From NCBI RefSeq assembly GCF_900101435.1, contig NZ_FMZH01000015.1:32659-96658 (forward strand): a stretch of 64,000 nucleotides of DNA, in the 5' to 3' direction. The position numbers were made by a program, and so were the translations under genes. Shown in pieces: positions 33,434 through 41,955 of the stretch. Source of the stretch: Pedobacter soli (lineage in GTDB: Bacteria > Bacteroidota > Bacteroidia > Sphingobacteriales > Sphingobacteriaceae). Below the pieces are notes generated by a model. That model saw only the letters and a list, made by a program, of their open reading frames with translations. It did not search any database and had not been told where the DNA came from. Each line of letters starts with the position of its first letter. Positions within the stretch are counted from its first letter, which is position 1.

Positions 33434-34765
33434 CTACAATAAAGGCAATATTTTTTCCATAACCGTCAGGCCTTCGTCAATATGTTTTTGTTCAATGCAA
33501 AGTGCCGGACGGAAGCGAATGGTTTTTTCGCCACATCCCAGAAACATCACGTTGTTTTCCAGTCCTTTGCTGATAAAATTATTACGCATTTCTTTATTTG
33601 GGAAATCGAATGAGCAAAGTAAGCCTCTGCCGCGCACATTGCTCATCTGATCGAAACGGCGGGCTAAATTTTCAAGTTGATTGCTTAAATATGCACCAAC
33701 TTTTGTAGCATTATCGCAGAGTTTATCTTCTGCTATAATCTGAAGAATTTGCGTTGAACGTACCATATCTACCAGGTTACCGCCCCAGGTAGAGTTAATG
33801 CGGCTGGGTACCTTAAATACATTGGTTTCAATTTCGTCTATTTTTTTACCTGCCAAAATACCGCAAACCTGCATTTTTTTACCAAAGGCCAGAATGTCCG
33901 GGCGAGCCTTTTCGCTAAAGTGCTGGTGGCACCAGAATTTACCTGTTAAGCCAACACCGGTTTGTACTTCATCGTAAATTAAACAGGCTTCATTTTCATC
34001 AGCGAGGGCTTTTAGCTGGATCAGGAATTCTTCGCGCAAATGGTTGTCGCCACCTTCTGATTGGATTGGCTCTACAATAATGGCGCAGATCTCATCTTTA
34101 TTATCGGCAAATGCCTTTTTAATCTGGGCGATTGCGATTTCTTCAGTTTCTATAGCATGAGAAAGATTATTGCCCGATAGCGGAAACTTAACCTCCGGAA
34201 CCGAAACTCTGGGCCAATCGAACTTGGCAAACCACTTGGTTTTATCGGGTAGGGTATTGGTTAGGCTCAAAGTATAGCCTGTTCGCCCGTGGAAAGCTCT
34301 TTCAAAATGCAGTACCTTAAAGCCTTTTTCACTGGTATATCCTTTGGCAAAGTTCTTTTGCACTTTCCAGTCCATGGCTACTTTAAGTGCATTTTCGACC
34401 GCTAAACCACCACCTGCGATAAAAAAAGCATGGTGCAGGTAACCGGGGATACCCACTTCGGAGAAAGTTTCTACAAATTGGGCATATTGCTGGGTATAAA
34501 CATCAGAGTTTGATGGATTGGCTAATGCTGCCTGAAAGAGACTTTGCTTAAAGGCCTCATCATTGATCATTTTGGGGTGGTTGTATCCCAAAGGAACAGA
34601 TGCAAAACAGGTGAAAAAATCGAGCAGGGTTCTGTTGTGTTTCGAATCATAAATATACGCGCCATGACTCTTTTCCATATCGTAAGTCAGATCGAAACCA
34701 TCAGCTAAAATGTGCTTACTTAACGATTCACTAACGCGGTTTGCAGGTACTGTTAATTGATACAT
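33434..34765 (-). CDS. lat: L-lysine 6-aminotransferase
   Basis: PLP enzyme that moves the epsilon-amino group of lysine to 2-oxoglutarate, giving aminoadipate semialdehyde. 443 residues from the ATG at 34765. A promoter element at 34787 excludes the upstream extension of the frame. It is a class III aminotransferase: 'FTCFASVPLGYNHPKM', 'FFIAGGGLAVENALKVAMDWK', 'FHGRTGYTLSLTNT' and 'CLIYDEVQTGVGLTGKFWCH'. The PLP lysine lies in 'ILAFGKKMQVCG' (K296). The 'FGKKMQVCG' block is specific to the Lat group. Confidence 0.9.
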   Translation of the reverse strand: MYQLTVPANRVSESLSKHILADGFDLTYDMEKSHGAYIYDSKHNRTLLDFFTCFASVPLGYNHPKMINDEAFKQSLFQAALANPSNSDVYTQQYAQFVETFSEVGIPGYLHHAFFIAGGGLAVENALKVAMDWKVQKNFAKGYTSEKGFKVLHFERAFHGRTGYTLSLTNTLPDKTKWFAKFDWPRVSVPEVKFPLSGNNLSHAIETEEIAIAQIKKAFADNKDEICAIIVEPIQSEGGDNHLREEFLIQLKALADENEACLIYDEVQTGVGLTGKFWCHQHFSEKARPDILAFGKKMQVCGILAGKKIDEIETNVFKVPSRINSTWGGNLVDMVRSTQILQIIAEDKLCDNATKVGAYLSNQLENLARRFDQMSNVRGRGLLCSFDFPNKEMRNNFISKGLENNVMFLGCGEKTIRFRPALCIEQKHIDEGLTVMEKILPLL

Positions 34766-34786
34766 AAACTTGGTTTTGGTATAATC

Positions 34787-34794
34787 CAAATTTA
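34787..34794 (-). promoter_or_regulatory. -7 promoter element for lat
   Basis: The reverse strand reads TAAATTTG, 21 bases before the ATG at 34765. It lies inside the 5' extension of the open frame and so fixes the shorter start. Confidence 0.45.
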
Positions 34795-34975
34795 GTAAAA
34801 TGTGCCTGAAATTAAAATTTAAGCACTTTTTGAACCTGTAAAGCAAAAAATAGGTTTAAACAGTTTAAAGTATGTTTATGGACAAATTTGTGTTTTGGAC
34901 TTCACAGATGTGGAAAACTTCTTGTCTAAAAATCCTGCCCAATAACATCTTCTTTTTATGATTTTCCCTAATAAT

Positions 34976-35743
34976 TTAAAACTTAATCGATAGTTTTTCC
35001 GATACCAGCGCATTATCTTTATAGTACTCGAAAAACCAGTTCCCATCTTTTTTAAGGACGATGCCGCTGGTGCTGCTGTTGCTGGCGATAAAGTAATCGG
35101 CAACGGTAGTTTTGAGTAAGGTGAGTACTATTTTGGGAGTCGAATCAATTAACTGATAGCCGTTGTTAATGGCTTGGGCATATAAAAGTGCTTCAGCCTG
35201 TTTGGTTGTGGCTGTAGCAGGTTGATTGACAGGTGCAGGTGGGGTAACGGGGGCAGGAGCAGCTGTTTTTACTTCCTGAACCGGCTTTACAGGCGTAGCA
35301 TTAACTACAGTAGTGCTGCCCGCTTCGTAATGTAAATCGCCGAAGGAGCTAAAAGCATCTCTCATGGCGGCATTGTAAGATTGTTTGTATTCTTTTTCCC
35401 TGCTTTTGCCTTCTTTACTTTTCAGTACAACATTTCCTTTGCAGTCTTTAAGCAAAATGGTCAGGTTGGTTACAAACATGCTGTTGTGTTCCTCTACCTC
35501 AACTACCAAAGCCCTGCACCTGTCGGTTGCAATTTCTGACGGTATTTCAGTATTATCGTAATACACAGTAAAGCCTTTATCTTCAAAAAGTGCTTTGGCC
35601 AGCACATTTAAATTATATTGATTGGGTTGTTTAAGAAAACTGAATTTTTCGGGTACAATTAAATACTTGTAATTAATAGTGTTCGACTGTCCTTTTGCCG
35701 CAAACGATAAAGCCAAAAGAATTATAAAAAAATATGTTTTCAT
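34976..35743 (-). CDS. Secreted protein of unknown function
   Basis: 255 residues from the ATG at 35743, which begins the signal peptide (KTYFFIILLALSFAAKGQ). The N-terminal domain (~20-150) reads 'YKYLIVPEKFSFLKQPNQYNLNVLAKALFEDKGFTVYYDN', with an Ile/Val-rich core and 'YNAAMRDAFSSFG'. This resembles the small lipoprotein-like domain found in many Bacteroidota secreted proteins. A Pro/Ala/Thr linker (TAAPAPVTPPAPVNQPATATT) leads to a C-terminal ~75-residue domain. No firm family. Confidence 0.72.
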   Translation of the reverse strand: MKTYFFIILLALSFAAKGQSNTINYKYLIVPEKFSFLKQPNQYNLNVLAKALFEDKGFTVYYDNTEIPSEIATDRCRALVVEVEEHNSMFVTNLTILLKDCKGNVVLKSKEGKSREKEYKQSYNAAMRDAFSSFGDLHYEAGSTTVVNATPVKPVQEVKTAAPAPVTPPAPVNQPATATTKQAEALLYAQAINNGYQLIDSTPKIVLTLLKTTVADYFIASNSSTSGIVLKKDGNWFFEYYKDNALVSEKLSIKF

Positions 35744-36077
35744 AACAGTTATTTCAGTGGAAATTAGATTCTGGTTCAAGTTATGCAATGAAATAGAGAA
35801 TATCAAATTTGCCTAAAATTAGCCTGATTTAAACACGCCGTTACAGCGATTAAGTTTATGTAATTCACAACTTTATTAACATTTTTACTGCAATGTGTAT
35901 AAATATTCATACTACATCTATTAATTTGTGGTGTTGGTCTATTTCTGTCGCTTTAAATCACAATGAATAATACCTTTATAATAAGAATCAAATCAACGGG
36001 ACGATTTAGAAATCTTATTGAGGCTCTACAGCAATGTGGAGCCTTTGCTGTTTCCTGGAAGTGGAAATATTCTCATC

Positions 36078-36947
36078 TTAAAACTTATCCTGCATTCCGA
36101 ACAGTCCCATCAAGCCCCCCGTATGGATGGCCAAAATACGATCATTGCGATGGATTTGCCCTTTTTTTTCTAAATCGCAAATGGCATAAAACATTTTTGC
36201 GGTATAAACAGGGTCTAAAAGCAATCCGGTTTGGCCTGTAAAGGTTTTAATAAAATGAATCAGTTCTGGAGTGGTTTTGGCGTAACCGCCGAAGTGGTAA
36301 TCTAAATGCAGCGCTAATTGTTTATTTATTGTTGTGTACCTGGCGATTTCTTCTGCTATAAATCCGCCACCTTTTAAAACTGGTACAACATGAAGTTTGG
36401 CAGGAAGTTGTTGCTGCTGAATGCCTTTAAGTAAACCCGTAGCAGTTGTCCCAGTACCGGCTGCGCAAAAAATATGATCGTAGGTTTCGGTTAGCTCACC
36501 AATTATTTCTGCACAACCAAACGTAGCTTCTGCCGATGCGCCACCTTCATCTATAAAATAAGCTTCGGCGTTGTTTGCAAAATGGTTTTCAAAAAGCTGG
36601 TGTTTATTGCGGTAACTTTCGCGGTCGGTAAAAATCAGTTCCATGCCGAATAAGCTGCATAGCAACAGCATTTCGTTTTTTACCATTTCGCCGCGTACAA
36701 AAGCTGTAGCTTTTAAACCCGATCTTGCTGCTGCGGCGGCAGTGGCCACTAAATGATTGGAATAAGCCCCGCCAAAAGTAACCAGCTGTGTTTTATTTTC
36801 AGCCCTTGCTTTAGCCAGTATGTATTTAAGCTTGCGCCATTTATTGCCCGAAATGTAGGGGTCGATCAGGTCATCGCGTTTTACCGATAAATGGTTAAAC
36901 GGAGTAAAGGCTATTTTTTGTACCGGACTAAAGATTTCTGTAAACAC
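36078..36947 (-). CDS. ACC deaminase / D-cysteine desulfhydrase family PLP enzyme
   Basis: 289 residues, fold type II. The PLP lysine lies in 'KRDDLIDPYISGNKWRKLKYIL'. 'LVTFGGAYSNHLVATAAAAARSGLKATAFVRGE' and the Gly-rich phosphate loop 'FCAAGTGTTATGLLKGI' follow. Members act on D-cysteine, 1-aminocyclopropane-1-carboxylate or related amino acids. It is shorter than true ACC deaminases (~340), so D-cysteine desulfhydrase is more likely. The start is GTG; the next in-frame ATG would remove conserved sequence. Confidence 0.87.
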   Translation of the reverse strand: MFTEIFSPVQKIAFTPFNHLSVKRDDLIDPYISGNKWRKLKYILAKARAENKTQLVTFGGAYSNHLVATAAAAARSGLKATAFVRGEMVKNEMLLLCSLFGMELIFTDRESYRNKHQLFENHFANNAEAYFIDEGGASAEATFGCAEIIGELTETYDHIFCAAGTGTTATGLLKGIQQQQLPAKLHVVPVLKGGGFIAEEIARYTTINKQLALHLDYHFGGYAKTTPELIHFIKTFTGQTGLLLDPVYTAKMFYAICDLEKKGQIHRNDRILAIHTGGLMGLFGMQDKF

Positions 36948-36957
36948 GTGTAAAAAT

Positions 36958-36990
36958 AAAAAACACCCGCAATACGCAGGTGTTTTTTAT
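36958..36990. terminator. Terminator between ACC-deaminase-like and DUF6588 genes
   Basis: The stem aaaacacccgc / gcaggtgtttt (one mismatch), with A-rich sequence before and T-rich after. It lies 26 bases beyond the DUF6588 stop on the minus strand, facing into the next gene's upstream region. Confidence 0.7.
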
Positions 36991-37015
36991 TTTTTATATG
37001 CTTGTGGATAGGGGC

Positions 37016-38044
37016 TTATTTACCTATACCAAATCCAAAACCAGCATTAACTACACTGTATTTCGCCTGTGTATAAGAGGTGTAAAACTTAAAGAAACCA
37101 AATTTTAACTGGAAACCTAAACTTCCCCTTACACCATCAATATCAGTTTGTTTAACCGATACCGGGTCAACATAGGTGGCATTGGTTCCACCATCGGTAA
37201 ATTGATAAGTACCTAAGGCTTTTAAATTGGTGTTTGAAGTTTGGTAACCTACGCTGGCAAAAGGAGTAAAAAATAGGATTTGCTTCGAAACAATAGCATC
37301 GAAATTTACACCATTAAATTTGGCATCGATACGTTGGTTAGAATTGCCCGTATTGTTGATATCTAAAGGCAAATCGTATTTATATTGGGTAAAACCTCCT
37401 GCTATGGCAACATCTACCGGAAACAATTTTTCAGCGGTTGAGCCCATAAATAAAGGTAAAAGTTCAACCTTTGCACCAAAACCAATCATTGATAAGCTTC
37501 CTAAATCGCTGCCCAGTTTTATTTTAGGCATGGCCCTTAAAGTAATATCGATATTTTTTGGCAATCCCAGTGTAGCCTGTATTTGTGCTGCCGGTACCAC
37601 ATGGAAACCAACACCCTGTGGCAGATTAAAAAATTTACCCGTTGGAATACCGCTACTGGTATAAATTTGCATTTTGCCGCCTTCATGGTCATCGCCGAAA
37701 GCAGTTGGGCCAATTGAAGAAGCACCAGGAGCTGGTTTAATGTTACCCAAACCCAGGGTATTTACATCGTAACTTCTGCCCGATTGCGGTACAAAAGAAG
37801 CCGAAGCCGATACACGCACATCGAATTTTAAAAAACCTTTTGATTTGGCGGTATTCGTCCAGCCATCGGTTAAGCCCAATCCTAAACCTTTGTACAAGGG
37901 ATCGAAATAGGCGTTAATTAATTTAGTCGCATCAGCCGGGCCCGAAACAAATAGGCTTCCAACATCCTGCTGTGCACTGGCTTTTTGAGCCGTTACCAGT
38001 AAAAACAAGGCACACAGTGCCTTTAAAGCGTAGCATTTTCTCAT
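37016..38044 (-). CDS. DUF6588 outer-membrane protein
   Basis: 342 residues with a signal peptide (ALKALCALFLLVTAQKASAQ). The pattern is 'LINAYFDPLYKGLGLGLTDGWTNTAKSKGFLKFDVRVSASASFVP', alternating beta-strand sequence with many Gly, and a terminal 'YTQAKYSVVNAGFGFGIGK'. That fits the DUF6588 barrel family of Bacteroidota. No enzymatic motif. Function unknown. Confidence 0.82.
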   Translation of the reverse strand: MRKCYALKALCALFLLVTAQKASAQQDVGSLFVSGPADATKLINAYFDPLYKGLGLGLTDGWTNTAKSKGFLKFDVRVSASASFVPQSGRSYDVNTLGLGNIKPAPGASSIGPTAFGDDHEGGKMQIYTSSGIPTGKFFNLPQGVGFHVVPAAQIQATLGLPKNIDITLRAMPKIKLGSDLGSLSMIGFGAKVELLPLFMGSTAEKLFPVDVAIAGGFTQYKYDLPLDINNTGNSNQRIDAKFNGVNFDAIVSKQILFFTPFASVGYQTSNTNLKALGTYQFTDGGTNATYVDPVSVKQTDIDGVRGSLGFQLKFGFFKFYTSYTQAKYSVVNAGFGFGIGK

Positions 38045-38124
38045 ATAATAATTTGATTTATAGTAAAGATAAAGCTGTTTTTCGCAAAACTGTAATCATT
38101 AAACAATTCTTGCTGTTAAAAGTT

Positions 38125-38132
38125 TATTTTTG
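38125..38132 (+). promoter_or_regulatory. -7 promoter element abutting the pseudouridine-synthase start
   Basis: TATTTTTG is followed by cacc and ATG at 38137. The 4-base spacing is the same as at arfB. Confidence 0.45.
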
Positions 38133-38136
38133 CACC

Positions 38137-39165
38137 ATGGAAAATGTGGTCGAAGTGCAGGAATCGGAAGAGCAGGAATTATATGAACATTTAAAAATTA
38201 TTGTCGATAAAGGGCAGTCCTTACTGCGTATCGATAAATTTTTAATGGTGCGTGTAGAAAATGCTTCGCGAAACCGTATTCAGAATGCCATTGATGCAGG
38301 TAATGTGCTGGTTAACCAGAAGCAAATCAAATCGAGTTATAAGGTAAAACCTTTTGATGAGATTTCGATAGTTTTACCACATCCGCCACGCGACACAGAA
38401 GTTTATCCCGAAGATATCCCGCTGGATATTATTTACGAAGACAGCGATTTGCTGGTGGTGAATAAACCCGCTGGGATGGTGGTACATCCAGGCTTTAACA
38501 ACTACACTGGTACTTTGGTTAATGCCCTGGCTTTTCACTTTGAACAGCTGCCCCAGTTGCCGGGTAACGATGGACGCCCGGGTTTGGTGCACCGCATTGA
38601 TAAAGATACCTCAGGTTTATTGCTCATTAGTAAAAACGAAAAATCGATTACCCATTTGGCCCGTCAGTTTTTCGACCACAGCATTACGCGTAAGTATATC
38701 GCACTGGTTTGGGGCGATATTGAAACCGATGGTACCGTTACGGGCTACATTGGCCGCAGTGCCAAAGACCGCCGCGTGATGGATATTTACGATGACGAAG
38801 AAAAAGGGAAATGGTCCGTAACGCATTATAAAGTTTTAAAACGTTTGGGTTATGTTACTTTAATTAGCTGCGAACTCGAAACCGGCCGTACACACCAGAT
38901 CAGGGCGCACATGCAGCACATTGGCCATCCGTTGTTTAGCGATGCCATGTACGGTGGTGATAAGATTTTGAAAGGAACTACGTTTAACAAATATAAACAG
39001 TTTGTAGAAAATTGTTTTGAGCTATTGCCCCGCCAGGCTTTGCACGCACAGAGTTTAGGTTTTATACATCCAACAACTAAAGAATATATGTACTTTGAAT
39101 CTCCACTGCCGGAAGATTTTAAAGCAGGTTTAACTAAATGGGAAAATTATATCGCTACATCATAA
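38137..39165 (+). CDS. RluA-family pseudouridine synthase (RluD-like)
   Basis: Modifies uridines of large-subunit rRNA. 343 residues from the ATG at 38137; the longer frame starts before the promoter. An S4 RNA-binding domain lies at about 30-90 ('RIDKFLMVRVENASRNRIQNAIDAGNVLVNQKQIKSSYKVKP'). The catalytic domain starts at 'VVNKPAGMVVHPG', with the catalytic Asp in 'RPGLVHRIDKDTSGLLLISKN' and 'CELETGRTHQIRAHMQHIGHPLFSD'. S4 plus this motif set is the RluD/RluC type. The exact rRNA position is not deducible. Confidence 0.93.
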   Translation: MENVVEVQESEEQELYEHLKIIVDKGQSLLRIDKFLMVRVENASRNRIQNAIDAGNVLVNQKQIKSSYKVKPFDEISIVLPHPPRDTEVYPEDIPLDIIYEDSDLLVVNKPAGMVVHPGFNNYTGTLVNALAFHFEQLPQLPGNDGRPGLVHRIDKDTSGLLLISKNEKSITHLARQFFDHSITRKYIALVWGDIETDGTVTGYIGRSAKDRRVMDIYDDEEKGKWSVTHYKVLKRLGYVTLISCELETGRTHQIRAHMQHIGHPLFSDAMYGGDKILKGTTFNKYKQFVENCFELLPRQALHAQSLGFIHPTTKEYMYFESPLPEDFKAGLTKWENYIATS

Positions 39166-39168
39166 AAT

Positions 39169-40008
39169 ATGCTTCAACAGTACCTTTTATTTAATGATGA
39201 ATTTCATGCGACAGATGCTCCTGTTTTAAGTGCTTCTAACCGGTCTTTCAAATTTGGCGATGGTTTGTTTGAAAGCATGCGGATGATTAATAACAAGCTG
39301 CAATTTGCCGATTTACATGCTGACAGGCTAACCGCAGGCATGAAAGCCTTGAAAATGGACGGACATGCCCTGATGGACGATTATTTTTTACGCCAAAAAA
39401 CTGCCGATCTGGCCAAAAGGAACAAGTGGAACGGCAATGTGCGTTTTCGCCTTTCAATTTACAGGGAAGGGGCAGGCGTTTATACGCCCGAAATCAATAA
39501 AGCTGGTTATGTTTTGGAGGGGATTCCCTTAAGTGCTTCTTCCTACGAATTAAACAGCAAAGGCCTGATTATAGATGTTTTTGACGAAATGACCAAACCG
39601 GTTAACAAACTGTCTAACTTTAAAACCTCTAATGCCCTGCTTTATGTTATGGCCGGACTTTTTAAAAGCCAGAACCGTTTAGATGAGGCCATGATTTTAA
39701 ATCAGCATGGTTTTTTGTGCGAAAGCATTAGCGCCAACGTTTTTGTAGTGTACAACAAACAGGTTTATACCCCCGCATTAACCGAAGGTTGCGTGAGCGG
39801 CGTGATGCGTACCGTTATTATGCAGCTTTGCAAAATGAATGATATTCCTTTAATCGAAGCCCAGATTAATCCCGAAATATTAAAAGCCGCCGAAGAAGTT
39901 TTTATTACCAATGCCACCCAGGGCATACAATGGGTAATGGGCTATGGCCGTAAACGTTATTTTAACGAAGTGTCGAAGCTTTTAATTGATAAACTGAACG
40001 CTTTGTAG
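39169..40008 (+). CDS. Class IV aminotransferase (PabC/IlvE-like)
   Basis: 279 residues of the fold-type-IV PLP family: 'NRSFKFGDGLFESMRMINNKLQFADLHADRL', then the PLP lysine in 'KPVNKLSNFKTSNALLYVMA'. 'DEAMILNQHGFLCESISANVFVV' and 'TEGCVSGVMRTVIMQL' follow. The family covers aminodeoxychorismate lyase, branched-chain and D-amino-acid aminotransferases. With pabB 15 kb away, PabC is a fair guess but not proven. It starts 3 bases after the pseudouridine-synthase stop. Confidence 0.85.
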   Translation: MLQQYLLFNDEFHATDAPVLSASNRSFKFGDGLFESMRMINNKLQFADLHADRLTAGMKALKMDGHALMDDYFLRQKTADLAKRNKWNGNVRFRLSIYREGAGVYTPEINKAGYVLEGIPLSASSYELNSKGLIIDVFDEMTKPVNKLSNFKTSNALLYVMAGLFKSQNRLDEAMILNQHGFLCESISANVFVVYNKQVYTPALTEGCVSGVMRTVIMQLCKMNDIPLIEAQINPEILKAAEEVFITNATQGIQWVMGYGRKRYFNEVSKLLIDKLNAL

Positions 40009-40135
40009 CCGTTTCTTATACCCTCGCGGGGTAAATCCCTTTTGCCTCGCCGATGTTACATTTTATTTCTATCAGTTTGTGTTTGCCTGAACTATATTTT
40101 TAGTATAATTGGTTACACACACAAATTTAACCGAA

Positions 40136-40888
40136 ATGAAAAAATTACTCATTCTCGTAATGGCTTGCTATGGCCTGAACGCGCGTTCACAACAGTTGAA
40201 CGAATCCAGAAACTTTCTGTACTTCTATTCAGATTCTACAGTTTATGCACAAAAAATCAGATTGCGACCCGATTTTAGCGGCGGGTGGTCGCTCCGCGCC
40301 GATTCAAGGCGGGTGCCGGTAGCGCAAGTTAAGTTTTTTAACAATCAGGATGGTTTCTTTGCCAACACGCGCAGACTCAGCCTCTTGGGCGAAGCCACTT
40401 TTGCTGAGCGGATTATTGAAGGTAAAATTAATCTTTATCAGGAAGTGCTTTATGATAATGTGCCGATTGAAGGAGAGTATTACGGCTTTAGAGATTACAG
40501 GCGACAGGCTGTAAATACACGTATGTTCCTTAACAAGGGCTATTCCGATCTTGAAAGGGTAAACTATCGAAATTTAAACGAGGCGATGGCCGATAACCCA
40601 AAAAGTTTAGCCTTACTGAGGGAGTATAAAAGCCGTAAGAGTTTAGGAATTGTAATGTATGTTGCCGCCGGGGCAGCAATTATTGCCAGTGGGATTACAT
40701 TGATGTCTAACTCAGGCTTTAAGCAAAGCAGTGCTGGCTTTGGCGGAATGCCAAAATATGAAGACCGCAGTTATACCGGTAGTTTTGTTTTGCTGGGGCT
40801 TGGTGCCGGTTTGAGTTTAGGAGGTTACCTGGTTGGCGAATCGGGTAAAAAAAGCATCGAAAGGGCTATCGATAACTATAACCGCTAA
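40136..40888 (+). CDS. Secreted/membrane protein of unknown function
   Basis: 250 residues from the ATG at 40136, which starts a signal peptide (KKLLILVMACYGLNARSQQ). The extracytoplasmic N-terminal domain carries 'RVPVAQVKFFNNQDGFFANTRR' and 'YYGFRDYRRQAVNTRMFLNKGYSDLERVNYRNLNEAMADNPKS'. Two C-terminal hydrophobic stretches lie at about 170-190 and 212-232 ('IVMYVAAGAAIIASGITLM', 'SFVLLGLGAGLSLGGYLV'). No family recognised. A hairpin terminator follows. Confidence 0.75.
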   Translation: MKKLLILVMACYGLNARSQQLNESRNFLYFYSDSTVYAQKIRLRPDFSGGWSLRADSRRVPVAQVKFFNNQDGFFANTRRLSLLGEATFAERIIEGKINLYQEVLYDNVPIEGEYYGFRDYRRQAVNTRMFLNKGYSDLERVNYRNLNEAMADNPKSLALLREYKSRKSLGIVMYVAAGAAIIASGITLMSNSGFKQSSAGFGGMPKYEDRSYTGSFVLLGLGAGLSLGGYLVGESGKKSIERAIDNYNR

Positions 40889-40900
40889 TGTTTAGAATAT

Positions 40901-40943
40901 TAACCAGACAGGCCTGATTAAGGGACTGTCTGGTTATTTTATG
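40901..40943 (+). terminator. Terminator after the 40136 gene
   Basis: A perfect 11-bp stem taaccagacag / ctgtctggtta with a 14-base loop, followed by ttttatgagttt. Confidence 0.7.
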
Positions 40944-40958
40944 AGTTTATTAATCCGG

Positions 40959-41867
40959 TTACAAACGCATTCCTCTTAAAAAATCTTCAATCAGCATGCG
41001 TTTTTTACCTTCGTATTGGATGTCTAAGAGTTTAATAAAGCCATCTTTAGCGGCAAATTTTAAATAGGTTTTACCATCGGTTAAAAAGCCTCCGGCAACA
41101 ATACCCGGTTCTTTATCTTCTAATTCAGCCTTAAATATTTTTAAGGTTTTATCGTTTAAAAAAGTAAAAGCCGTAGGGTATGGGCTCAATCCCCGGATTA
41201 AATTGTAAATCGCTTGCGCCTGATTGTTCCAATCGATTTTGCAATCGTCTTTAAAAATTTTAGGGGCATGTTTTAAATCGCCGCTTTGCGGTTGAGGTTG
41301 CTCGCTAACCTCGCCGGCTTCAATTGCTTTAAGTGTTTTTACCAGCAGGTTGGCGCCAACGTGCATCAGTTTATCATGCAGCTCGCCGGCGGTTTCATCA
41401 TCGGCAATGGCAACACTGTCGCTCAGGATAATATTTCCCGTATCAATTTCGTGCGTAAGGAAAAAGGTAGTTACACCACTTTCTTTTTCTCCGTTTATAA
41501 TGGCGTGGTTTATGGGCGCAGCACCACGGTATTGTGGTAAAAGTGAGCCATGGAGATTTATGGTTCCCTTTGGCGGCATATTCCATACCACTTCTGGTAA
41601 CATTCTGAAAGCCACTACAACCTGTAAATCGGCTTTATAGCTGGCCAGTGTTTCCAAAAATTCAGGGTTCTTTAGTTTTTCAGGCTGTAACACCGGAATA
41701 TGCTTTTCAACTGCGTATTTTTTTACTGCACTTTCATTAAGCTTTTGCCCGCGGCCTGCAGGCCGGTCTGGTGCAGTTACTACCGCAACAACATCAAAAT
41801 TGGCTTGTACCAGTGCATCTAACGATGACACAGCAAAATCGGGCGTACCCATAAAAACTATTCTCAT
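40959..41867 (-). CDS. fmt: Methionyl-tRNA formyltransferase
   Basis: Formylates initiator Met-tRNA using 10-formyl-tetrahydrofolate. 302 residues, typical. The N-terminal 'MRIVFMGTPDFAVSSLDAL' and 'TAPDRPAGRGQKLNESAVKKYA' are followed by the catalytic 'INLHGSLLPQYRGAAPINHAIINGEKESGVTTF' and 'DTGNI'. The C-terminal OB-like domain is 'AQAIYNLIRGLSPYPTAFTFL'. No def gene is adjacent. Confidence 0.97.
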   Translation of the reverse strand: MRIVFMGTPDFAVSSLDALVQANFDVVAVVTAPDRPAGRGQKLNESAVKKYAVEKHIPVLQPEKLKNPEFLETLASYKADLQVVVAFRMLPEVVWNMPPKGTINLHGSLLPQYRGAAPINHAIINGEKESGVTTFFLTHEIDTGNIILSDSVAIADDETAGELHDKLMHVGANLLVKTLKAIEAGEVSEQPQPQSGDLKHAPKIFKDDCKIDWNNQAQAIYNLIRGLSPYPTAFTFLNDKTLKIFKAELEDKEPGIVAGGFLTDGKTYLKFAAKDGFIKLLDIQYEGKKRMLIEDFLRGMRL

Positions 41868-41955
41868 AAGAAAATGTTGTGTTCTAAAATAACGTGGCTA
41901 GCCACTTAAAGTTTTGCAAAATAACTAAAAATAAACCCATACTTACAGGCAAAAA

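Noticed and set aside
35963..36241. Plus-strand open frame of 92 codons.
   Set aside because: It overlaps the 3' end of the ACC-deaminase-family gene in antisense and has no recognisable domain.
40042..40278. Plus-strand open frame overlapping the start of the secreted protein gene.
   Set aside because: The other frame gives a signal peptide and a coherent 250-residue protein; this one is a shadow.
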